Shown: piece by piece, positions 1 through 8,677 of the stretch
Numbering within the stretch: position 1 is the first letter of the stretch
Layout of the letters: each line of letters starts with the position of its first letter
NCBI GenBank assembly: GCA_001579985.1
Contig: LRSR01003891.1
Location: forward strand, 1 to 23,116
Length of the DNA: 23,116 nt
Direction of reading: 5' to 3'
Source of the DNA: Hypsibius dujardini
Lineage: Eukaryota; Tardigrada; Eutardigrada; Parachela; Hypsibiidae
Notes under the pieces: generated by a model
What the model saw: only the letters and a program-made list of their open reading frames with translations
Told to the model about the DNA's origin: nothing
Database searches by the model: none
Made by a program: the position numbers and the translations under genes

Positions 1-173
1 CTGTCTGTAGCCACTTGAACACCCTAGTATCTGCCGAGCTCAATCTTCTTATATACCAGAGTTGAAAACGTGTGCAAGAACACTAAAACATGAAAGAAAT
101 GATACGAAAAACGTATCAGCTTAACGAATAGCCAGTGTCAGACAGGACAGTCCAGATTCCACTATACCCATTA

Positions 174-719
174 TTAAAGACTAGCCAGGTTGAGATCGTC
201 GTCGTTTTCGGTGAAGTACTGATGCTTGAGTGCCATCGCGGCGGAGATCCGTTTAGCGGGATTGCAGATGAGAAACCGTTGGAGCAGTTCGATTCCGGAA
301 TCGTTTAGCGTGGGCACTGCCACGCCAAAGTCACCTGGCTGGTACTCCGGAAGGGGTTTGTATTCCGGCAGCAAATTCATCCCCGGCCAGATGGCTTCGG
401 TGGGTGTGCCGAGAAGTTTGACAATGCGCTTGAGCTCGTCCTCCACGTCACTGCCGGGAAAGAGCGGACGACCGGCGTTGGCGATCTCGGCAAAGATGCA
501 TCCGGCGGACCAGCAATCAATGGATGTGTTGTACAGCTTCGAACCTGATCGAAAGTGGAAACATTCTGTAAAGGTTGTCTTTCCCAGGCCCCAGAAAAAT
601 AACTCCGATAAACTACAGGCCGGCAGGCAGACAGACAGACAATCAGTAAGACAGTCAGTCAGTCAGACAGACAAACAGATAGACAGCCTGAGAAATCGAT
701 AAACAAGCAGCCAGGCAAG

Positions 720-771
<52 letters not shown>

Positions 772-2394
772 CAACTCCTACCAAAGAGGACATCCGGTGG
801 ACGGTACCACAACGTAACGACTTCCGCGCTGTAACACCGTACTGGTATGCCGAATGCTCGAGCCAGTCCAAAGTCGGCCAATTTGACTTCACCATTCTGG
901 AAATCAGAAAGTCACTCAACCAAATTTTATCTTAACGCCACGTTTCCACTAGCTTACCTTGCTTATCAGAATATTTTGCGGCTACAATGAAAAAAAAGGT
1001 CGGTACAAAAAAATTACCGTAAAGTGGATTTACTGTTTGACTGTTTGTCTTTTGATAGTCTAACTTTTGTCTGCTGGTCGATCTGCCTGTCTGCCTGTCT
1101 GTCTGTCTGTCTGTCTGTCTGTGTGTCTGTGTGTCTGTGTGTCTGTGTGTCTGTGTGTCTGTGTGTCTGTGTGTCTGCCTGCCTGCCTGCCTTTCTGCCT
1201 GTCTGCTTGTCTGTCTGTCTGTCTGTCTCTCTGTCTGTCTGCCTGTCTGTCTGTCTGTCTGTCTGTCTGCCTGCCTGCCTGCCTGCCTGCCTGCATGCCA
1301 ACCTGTTTGACTGCGTGTCTGTCGGCCTGTAGTACCTTGAGATCACGGTGCAGGACGTTTTTCAAGTGGCAATACGCCAATCCGGACAAGAGTTGATAAA
1401 AAAGAGATCTCACAATCTGACAGTGGACAAGATCAGCGTAGACGGGGTTAAAAATCGCTGCGGTAAGAACATGAACATGACGTTTTACTACTGCTAGTAC
1501 CTTGGACTCGATGGAACCGTTTAGTGAGTCGAAATATTTCTTGAGATCCTGGTCGCAGTACTCAAAGACCAGCGTCAACTTCTTCTCATTGTGCAGGACG
1601 TCGAGTAACTGAACTATATTCTTATGTCGCAGCTGTTTGAGCAAAGCGATTTCACGAAGCGCCGACGACGGAATGCCTACGGAGAAAGGGCACAATTCAG
1701 CCCGTTGATTGATTGATTTAACCCAATCAATCAAATATTTTTGCGATTGATTGATTGATTGATTTAGCACAATCAATCAAACAGTAAAGCGAATGATTGA
1801 TTGATCAGCCCCAATCAATGAAAGAGTAATGCAATCGATTGATTGATTGATCCATTAAGTGAATCCAAAGCTGTACCTTCATCCTCATCATCTAGGCGCA
1901 CACGCTTCAATGCAACCACGTCGTGCGATTCTATAATAATAACCATGCAGTTAGGTTGCCAAAATAAGCAGTTTTCACCCAGACTCGTGCGGTAACATAC
2001 CTCGATTTCTGGCTTTAAAGACAGTCCCGTAAGTGCCTACAATGCGTCGTTCGTTGATTGATTGATTACTTAACAGACGAGTGATCACTAACCCATCCAC
2101 TCGGCAATCGGCATTAAGAATTGTGTTGCTTTTATTAGAAATTATCAGTAATTTGAGGCGAAAAAGTCGCACATTTTTTTCAATCAATCTGTTAATATAA
2201 CAGTGAAGACAGATGCAATGCCGATTTTTTTACAACTTTTTTGTTACCGATTGTGTCTGCTAATCAAGCAATCAGTCGAAGACTCGAAGTTTAAAGAAGT
2301 ATGAAAAGAGTGGCTGCAATCCCAAGATAAATCGTCCCGGTTGCTTACCTTCACCGACTTTCTCCAGCTTTTCGTATTTCATCCGAGCATTCAT
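174..2394 (-). CDS. CDK5: Cyclin-dependent kinase 5, complete, 8 coding exons
   Basis: Proline-directed Ser/Thr kinase, activated by p35-type partners in neurons. Exons in transcript order: 2394-2349, 2036-2001, 1930-1877, 1676-1501, 1416-1336, 981-958, 896-782, 544-174. They join to 903 nt (300 aa plus TAA), close to the 292 aa of human CDK5, and all introns are GT-AG. Visible motifs: glycine loop around GEGTYG (residues 14-19, Tyr18), ATP lysine K36 in VALKRV, cyclin helix PSSALRE (48-54, diagnostic of CDK5 rather than CDK1/2), catalytic HRDLKPQN (127-134, Asp129), DFG (147-149), and activation segment ending [13 protein letters not shown] with Ser162 where CDK1/2 have Thr. The C-terminus is about 8 residues longer than in vertebrates ([10 protein letters not shown]). 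Start: two in-frame ATGs at 2394 and 2382; the upstream one gives [12 protein letters not shown], the downstream MKYEKLEK is nearer the family norm. The gene is head-to-head with SMARCD. No AATAAA is seen in the 173 bp after the stop. Confidence 0.97.
616..773. repeat. CAGA/CAGG tetranucleotide repeat in CDK5 intron 7
   Basis: Imperfect (CAGA)n runs into a nearly pure (GGCA)n tract at about 711-772. On the CDK5 transcript it reads CUGC/CUGU and ends just downstream of the donor at 781. It generates false Cys/Leu/Pro-rich frames. Confidence 0.95.
958..981 (-). other. CDK5: 24-nt microexon of CDK5 encoding PQNILISK
   Basis: Between a TGTAG acceptor and a GTAAGC donor lie exactly eight codons, PQNILISK, which supply the second half of the catalytic loop (HRDLK|PQN). 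The exons on both sides lack these residues and end on codon boundaries, so the microexon is needed for an active kinase. Its loss would keep the reading frame but remove the Asn that helps bind metal (Asn134). The flanking introns are 61 bp (897-957) and 354 bp (982-1335). Confidence 0.93.
1081..1306. repeat. CTGT/CTGTGT/CTGC repeat in CDK5 intron 5
   Basis: Compound array of CTGT, GTGTCT and CTGC units filling most of intron 982-1335. It is the reverse complement in type of the repeat in intron 7, so the two tracts could pair in the pre-mRNA across exons 6 and 7. Confidence 0.95.
1703..1856. repeat. Tandem hairpin-forming GATT/AATC units in CDK5 intron 3
   Basis: About three units of roughly 44 bp, each pairing a TTGATTGATTGATT block with a downstream CAATCAATCAA block, so each unit can fold on itself. 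A fourth partial GATT block follows. The array occupies most of the 200-bp intron 1677-1876. Confidence 0.8.
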
Positions 2395-2962
2395 CTTGAT
2401 ACTGAATAAAAAATAACACGGGTAAAAACTACTGATATCCGTTTGTTATTGAACTTATTCTAACGAAAACAAAAACTGGAGATTTCACGGCATTTTTTGA
2501 ATAGTGAACGCACGGCCTAATCAGTGAACGCACGGCCTAATCAGAACGGTAACGGCTTAACATTGGGAACATGAGGTCATCTTTTTTTTCTTGAATTTCT
2601 TTCGGTTCATTCATCTCTATTTTAACTAAAGCTTGAATAATCTAACAATATTAAAAATATAAAATTTTATAACTTCGTGATATGAACATCGGAAATTAAA
2701 AGCGCATGTTCGCTTTGCCGAGAAAAAGAACAAAGCGAACTGACCAGACAACGTGAACAGAACGAACAATTTAAAATGCACGCCGTCTTTTCCATTTCCT
2801 TTTCCATTTCCATTTCCATTTCCAGCACGATCAGTTTGTTTACCGAGTCTCGCCGTGGAGTTTAATCAACGCGCAACTGAGGAAAATAATTTCAGCGCCG
2901 GGCTACACTGCCCAGTCGTCGCTTAAATAGTTTGTCCGGGATCGGGAGGAGAGGAGGAGAGG
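2395..2962. promoter_or_regulatory. Presumed bidirectional promoter region, CDK5/SMARCD
   Basis: 568 bp separate the divergent start codons. No clear TATA box is seen next to either. Contents: an exact 20-bp tandem duplication (agtgaacgcacggcctaatc) at 2503-2542, a perfect 10-bp inverted repeat GTTCGCTTTG/CAAAGCGAAC at 2708-2717 and 2731-2740 with a 13-bp spacer, an AT-rich stretch around 2630-2695, and a CCATTT-type repeat at 2788-2823. A promoter role is inferred from gene arrangement only. Confidence 0.55.
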
Positions 2963-5900
2963 ATGTCGATGCCGCAACAACAGCCCCCTTATCAGGTTAG
3001 TCTGAGGACGGAAAAAAGAAAATAAACGCCGGAGAGGAATGATGACGCTGCGATAGAAACGGTGCTTCTTTTTCACCGCAACGAGGCGACACGCCTAATG
3101 TGGATCAAGTCAATAAGCAACAGGCTGTCTCTTAACACTGGCTATGGGTATCCGATTTCAGTAACGCACGTCGTACCACGCAGCGTGGGCTTTCATTTCT
3201 ACGGTGACTGTGTCATTTATCGATTTTTTCTCCTCTCAGGCCAACAACCCTCCATCCCGACCGATATTCGGGCCCACGCCGGGATTTCCAGCAGCAAGTG
3301 GGCCGTTTAATTCATCCAGTCATGGGAGGAATGAGATGCCACCGCCGCCGTCTGTGCCGTTTGGGCCTGGTGGAATGGGAAGTGCGGGAGGTGGAGGAAG
3401 TCGCGCTGCCTTGACGGCTGCCTTGAAGCGACCCGCCATCATGCCCAATTCTCCGGCGCAGACACCGCAACTGATGGGGGGCGGTCAGCAGCAGCAAAGA
3501 GGGCCGCTGTCACCTGCCAACACATCGCAGCAGCAGCCGCCGAAGAAGAAGAAGAAACTCTCCGAAAAGAGCTTGCATCCAGGGGTGAGTTTTGCATTTT
3601 CTGACGATGTCATTGATGGAATTTAAATTTGCTTTTCCTTTTTGATTTCTGATTTAAGCATTAGAGTAGTCAAAGGAATTGTAGTTGGCCAGCGCGTTGC
3701 AAACAAAACGTTTCGTGACATTCAATCAAGCAATCAAGCGATGTAATTTGCACATTGCTCGACTGATTGATTGATTGATTGCTCGATTGATTGATTGCTC
3801 GATTGATCGATCGGTTGATCGAGTGATCGAGTCCGAAAAGAGCTTGCATCCAGGGTTGAGTTTTGCATTTGTGACGATTTCATTGATGGAATTTAAATTT
3901 GCTTTTCCTTTTTGATTTCTGATTTAAGCATTAGAGTAGTCAAAGGAATTGTAGTTGGCCAGCGCGTTGCAAACAAAACGTTTCGTGACATTCAATCAAG
4001 CAATCAAGCAATGGAATTTGCGCATCGCTCGACTGATTGATTGATTGATTGATTGATTGATGTGGCCATTTGCTTGCGGATGTTTTCAGTCTGTCGGCTG
4101 ATATTGCAGATCAAGCAGATTGTCCCCGAATCGCAAGCATACATGGATTTGCTGGCTTTCGAGAAGAAACTCGACTACACAATCTCACGGAAGAGGATAG
4201 AGATTCAGGAGGCGCTGCGGAAGCCGCAGAAGGTATTAGGACACCCTAAGGACTTTTACTAATGAACGCAAAACCAAACTAGACGAAACTTCCAAGCTTC
4301 CAAATTCGATTTGGAATCGATTGACATCAGCAGAATTCTATCTGGATGCCAGGGGGCGGAGCTATGGTTCATTGCTGCAATTTCACTCGGAAGCCAAGAT
4401 TGAAACTAGCCCATAGCTCCGCCCCCTGGCATCCAAAAAAGATTCTGCTGATGTCAATCGATTCCACATTGAATTTGGAGTGGAAGAGTGTCCGGTTTCC
4501 CCAAAACCCGGCCTAACTCCGATCGGGAGGGAATAACTCCGATCGGGAGGGAATATCCCCGTTCTTGCCCTTGTAAGCGCTCTATGTCTTCCCTTCCCTT
4601 CCTTCCCTTCCCTTCCCCCGCAGATCAAAAAGAAGCTCCGCATCTTCGTGTCGCACACATTCATGCCAGGCAAGCTGGACACGGACGGCGGAGACGGTTC
4701 CTTTCCCATGTGGGAGCTGAGAGTGGAAGGCCGCCTTCTGGAAGATCTCAATGTAGGTTTCTTGTGATCTTGTGGCAAGAATAGTCACATCGCCTATCTG
4801 TGCCTATCTTCCTGGGCTGTCGGTTGAAGTTTCGCTGCAACTGTTTCAGAAACAGACACCGCAAGCGGATGCCTCGAGGCCAGCTCCGGAACCGCCAAAG
4901 TCGCGCCGGAAATTCTCCTCCTTCTTCAGGAGCCTCGTGATTGAGTTGGATCGGGGACTGTACGGCCCGGACAACCATCTTGTCGAGGTATCCTCAGTTT
5001 GAGTCGCGTACACTACGTTCTGGAATTGACCCTTGGTCGGCATTGCAGTGGCATCGCTCCGCGACGACCAGCGAAACGGATGGATTTCAAGTGAAGCGAA
5101 TCGGAGAACAAAACGTCAAGTGCGTCATCATGTTGATGCTGGAGTATACGGTAAGCACTTTTTATTTCACCGTTCAGGCTCAGTAAGAGCCACCAAAAAG
5201 CTGCCTGCCCTATGTCGGACAGCCTGTCTGTAAACGTGATGCCTGCCTGTAAACGGGGTGTCTGTCTGTAACGTGTTGCCTGCCTGTAAACGTATGCCTG
5301 CCTGTAAACGGGATGCCTGCCTGTAAACGTGATGCCTGCCTGTAAACGTATGCCTGCCTGTAAACGTGATGCCTGTCTGTAAACGTGTTGCCTGCCTGTG
5401 TCCATGAGTATGTATTGGCTATTGAATCTGGTCACTTTTTTCTAGCCCCCTCATTACAAATTGGACATGAGATTAGCCAAGCTACTTGGGACGACGGTCG
5501 GAACGAAGGCAAACATCTTCAACCACCTGTGGATCTACATCAAACGCAACAAACTCCAGGACCCGGAGCATCCCGAATGGATCAATCTTGACAATCCACT
5601 GGCAATCGTAAGAATCCACAGACAAACAGATAGACACACAGACACACAGACAGACACACAGACAGTCAGACACACAGACAGTCAGACAGACAGACAGTCA
5701 GACAGACACACAGTCAGACACACAGACACACAGACACACAGACAGGCAGACAGACAGGCAGACAGACAGGCAGTCAGTCAGTCAGGCAGACAGGCAGGCA
5801 AACAGGCAAACAGGCAAAGTGAAAGGCTGAAATCTTCTGTTTTACTTTTCCTCAGATTTTTGGGGTGAATCGTTTCCGGATGCAGGAAACTGCACAACGC

Positions 5901-6505
5901 CTGCAGTCTCTCTTGTACCCACCGGACCCCATTGTCATCCACCATTTAATCACGTGAGGGATTACTGATGATTTTTGGAGTTGTTTGTGTGTTTGAGCAG
6001 TGTGGGGAATGGCATTTTTTGTCCTTTCGGAAGAAGCAGGGTGGACAACAGCGAAGGTCGCAAGATGGCCTGCTACGATGTGGACGTTGACGTGGACGAT
6101 CCCGCCAAGCCGCACATGACCAGCTTCTTCCAAGGCGTATCGCAAACGCAAGAAATTCAGGCCATGGATAACAAGGTTAGAGCGCTGCCTGAATCGGTGG
6201 GGGGAAATTTAATTGAGCCGTTTTCCGTGCAGATTTTCGAAACGGTGGAGAACATCAATCAGCTGCGCATCAACCGGGAATTCTTTACCAGCTTCTCCGA
6301 GGACCCGCAAAAGTTCATTGCGCGGTGGATTCAATCGCAGAGTACGGATCTCAAAATCATGACCGACGTGGTGGGCATCCCGGAGGCGGAGCGCCGTGCC
6401 GAGCACTACCAAGGCGACTGGTCCAAGGAAGCCATCCACCGCTACTTCTTCAACAAGATCCAGCAGCGACGTACCGAACTGGAGCATCTTTTGAACATCA
6501 AGTGA
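2963..6505 (+). CDS. SMARCD1: SWI/SNF (BAF) complex subunit SMARCD/BAF60, complete, 10 exons
   Basis: Accessory subunit of the nuclear SWI/SNF ATP-dependent chromatin remodeller, linking it to transcription factors. Exons: 2963-2995, 3240-3584, 4110-4232, 4624-4752, 4850-4987, 5049-5150, 5446-5607, 5856-5953, 6040-6175, 6233-6505. They join to 1539 nt (512 aa plus TGA), against about 515 aa in human SMARCD1. Residues 1-115 are low-complexity Pro/Gly/Gln, then a PKKKKK basic stretch. The conserved core starts at [20 protein letters not shown] (about 127) and continues through [26 protein letters not shown] and [17 protein letters not shown]. The SWIB domain spans about residues 291-367 ([15 protein letters not shown] ... 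[13 protein letters not shown]). The C-terminal part has [28 protein letters not shown] and [14 protein letters not shown] 2963 is chosen because it gives [11 protein letters not shown] and a phase-0 donor at 2996. SMARCD1/2/3 cannot be separated; invertebrates usually have one gene. Confidence 0.97.
3561..3780 (+). repeat. Tandem duplication, copy 1 (end of SMARCD exon 2 plus donor and intron)
   Basis: Contains the last 24 nt of exon 2 (SEKSLHPG), the functional donor GGGTGAGT and the first ~195 bp of intron 2. It is almost identical to 3832-4050. Confidence 0.93.
3832..4050 (+). pseudogene. Tandem duplication, copy 2: dead copy of the end of SMARCD exon 2
   Basis: Repeats 3561-3780 with only a handful of differences, starting at TCCGAAAAGAGC. 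The donor GGTGAGT is changed to GTTGAGT, removing the invariant GT, and a one-base deletion follows. About 50 bp of GATT/GATC repeat separates the copies. High identity in non-coding sequence points to a recent event. It lies wholly within intron 2 (3585-4109) and is not needed for the SMARCD frame. Confidence 0.9.
4300..4478. repeat. Foldback element in SMARCD intron 3
   Basis: Two 68-bp arms (4300-4367 and 4411-4478) are inverted copies with about 62 of 68 positions matching, around a 43-bp loop. The arm contains CATCAGCAGAAT and GGATGCCAGGGGGCGGAGCT. The structure suggests a MITE or foldback insertion; no target-site duplication was recognised. Confidence 0.88.
4515..4554 (+). repeat. Exact 20-bp tandem duplication in SMARCD intron 3
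   Basis: The unit aactccgatcgggagggaat occurs twice head to tail, immediately downstream of the foldback element. Confidence 0.95.
5210..5400 (+). repeat. Minisatellite, ~17-19 bp unit, SMARCD intron 6
   Basis: About ten units of the form gcctgcctgtaaacgtgat, with variants (aacgtat, aacggga, aacgtgtt). The unit looks like a CTGC/CTGT tetranucleotide interrupted by TAAACG. Confidence 0.93.
5618..5817 (+). repeat. CAGA/CACA/CAGG repeat, SMARCD intron 7
   Basis: Imperfect (CAGA)n with CACACAGA and CAGGCAGA variants, filling nearly all of intron 5608-5855. Complementary in type to the CTGC/CTGT-bearing repeat of the previous intron, so exon 5446-5607 (first part of the SWIB domain) lies between complementary tracts. 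Confidence 0.93.
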
Positions 6506-6660
6506 AAGTTGAGACAGACAGAGAGTCAGACACACAAGCAGACAGGCACACAGACAGACAGACAGACAGGCAGGCAGACAGAGAGACAGACAGGCAGACA
6601 GACAGGCAGACAGACAGGCAGGTAGGTAGACAGGCAGGTAGACAGGCAGGGCAGGCAGGC

Positions 6661-6695
<35 letters not shown>

Positions 6696-6870
6696 TAAGC
6701 ACTCTGTTTATTTTCAATTTTCATTGTCTCTCCCCTCTTCCGATTTGTTAAACTTATTTGTGTCCACTTAATCCGTGGTTTTTTATTTCTAATTTTAGCG
6801 TCTTAATCATCGTTGTCTGAATCTTGCATTGTCAATTGTGAATTGAACTGTTAAATGAATAAATGATGCC
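6506..6870. other. Convergent 3' spacer with interleaved poly(A) signals
   Basis: Between the SMARCD and GPCR stop codons. A CAGA/CAGG repeat fills 6511-6696. A plus-strand AATAAA at 6858-6863 fits SMARCD; a minus-strand AATAAA (complement of 6782-6787) fits the GPCR. If both are used, the two transcripts overlap tail to tail by about 100 bp. No gene is seen here. Confidence 0.6.
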
Positions 6871-7945
6871 TCATAACATGACCAGAAGATTCCTTTCAAC
6901 AGTGAGGAATGCGCCGACTTTTAGGAGGACCTCAATCTGCGCCTGGGGGATGGTTTGCAAGGAGGCTCGCGTGCAAGAATTCACGCCTGTGGCTTCGCGA
7001 ATCGTGCTGGCGTCCGGGACGACCAGCAGCGGTGTGGTCTTTGTTGGCTTGTTATCGCGGGGCGTACGTTTGAAAGCCTTGCAGTAGCTTTTCTTGAAGT
7101 TTTCGCTGAGGCAGGCGTAGAGGATGGGATTTATAGCGGAGTTGGCGAATCAGAGACATTGCAGGGACAGGCAGGTGATTATGATGGTGAAACTGTCCTC
7201 CAGGTCGTCTGAGAAGACGATGTACATTTGAAGAACCCTGAGAAATAGTGTCAGAAAGCGCGTATCAGATAGATAGACGGACAGTCAGACAGACAGCCAA
7301 ATAGACAAACAGACAGATAGAAAGACAAATAGACAGACAGTCAGACAGGCAGACAGGCAGACAGACAGACAGACAGACNCAGGCAGGCAGGCAGGCAGAC
7401 AGACAGACAGACAAACAGACAGACAATATAACAAATAGGGAGATGTTTAAGCCTACCAATAAGGAGTCCAGCAAAGCAGGTACACGATGATTACCACGAA
7501 TATCATCATAGTCACACGGCGTAGCTTCAATCGACGCCTGTAGTTGGCGGGACTTTCAAAATGGAGATGAGCAGAGTCTAATGCTACCTTCGCGTGGCTG
7601 GACCGAAGCCGGCGAAGTACCAACCCGTAGCACGTGATCATGAGAGCAACCGGCAGAGCGAACCCAATTACGAAGCAATATAAGGCAAAGCCGCTGGGTC
7701 CGTTCAATTCCATGACCTCGGATTCAGGCCAATCAATGTTGCAACTGATGCTATTTGTGGCATTGCTGATGCTAATCTCACCGGAATACTCGTAAACAGG
7801 ATACACTGCAAAAAGGATCAATCAATTAATCTTGGCTGGAGTAAATCATGTGAGGGAGTGTAACACAGAGTAGACAGATAGATGTAGACAATTATAGGTA
7901 GACATGCATGCAGGCAGGCAAGACGGTAGCTGACAGACGGACGAC

Positions 7946-7994
<49 letters not shown>

Positions 7995-8638
7995 GCAGGC
8001 AGGCAATTAGAGTGACAGATAGGCAGGCACGTTGGCACGCCGATAGGCGGACCGACAATGTCTGACTAAACACTAGTGTGCGCAACTCACTTAATACAAC
8101 CGCGATCATCCAGACAAGTATACACAAGACCGCCGCCGAGGTCGTCGTTCGTATTTTTCGACTCCACAATGGATGACTACAAATAAATATACTAAATACA
8201 CCCCGGAAAGATGTCCATCAAGGGTGACTTCTAAACTAGGCGCTGGGCGGACTCGAGAGCTCCATCAAAATGCCCTTACCATATTGCGAAAAAGCGATCT
8301 GCAAGAAAGTTAAATGTTCATTTAGCCAACACTGTGTTAGACCATTTCTTTGTTATTTTGTGGGTATTATAGTTAAAACGATATTCAATTTTTAACTCGC
8401 AAGGCAGGTGCCGTAGATGTACGTTCATTCGTTTGACTAAGTACTGAGAAGAGATCACATTTATTTACCTGCACTCATAATGACAAGGAAGAAGCTCGAT
8501 GCAAATTGGTTGACAGTCGTCACCGAGTAGTAGCTAAAAGGATGCAGAACACGCAACTGAGAGTAGATAGTTTCGGTAGACCACATCACTCATTCACAGT
8601 CCCGTGTCAGTCTGTCAGTCGGTCCCTGGAGGCTATCC

Positions 8639-8677
<39 letters not shown>

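Noticed and set aside
616-773. CRISPR array or other prokaryotic repeat system
   Set aside because: Units are 4 bp without spacers, and the surrounding genes are spliced animal genes.
1024-1346. Long Cys/Leu/Ser/Val (LSVCLSVC) and Thr/Asp/Arg/Gln (TDRQTDRQ) open frames here and at many other sites
   Set aside because: They are translations of the CTGT/CAGA repeats, open in all frames, located in introns or spacers of well-supported genes, with no domain or start context.
3832-3855. Copy-2 exon end as a real alternative SMARCD exon
   Set aside because: Its donor GT is lost, and the model without it gives a full-length frame.
7150-7152. Selenocysteine or reassigned TGA in the receptor
   Set aside because: Other genes here end in TGA, the position is not a Cys in relatives, and no SECIS-like element was recognised; a substitution or base error is simpler.
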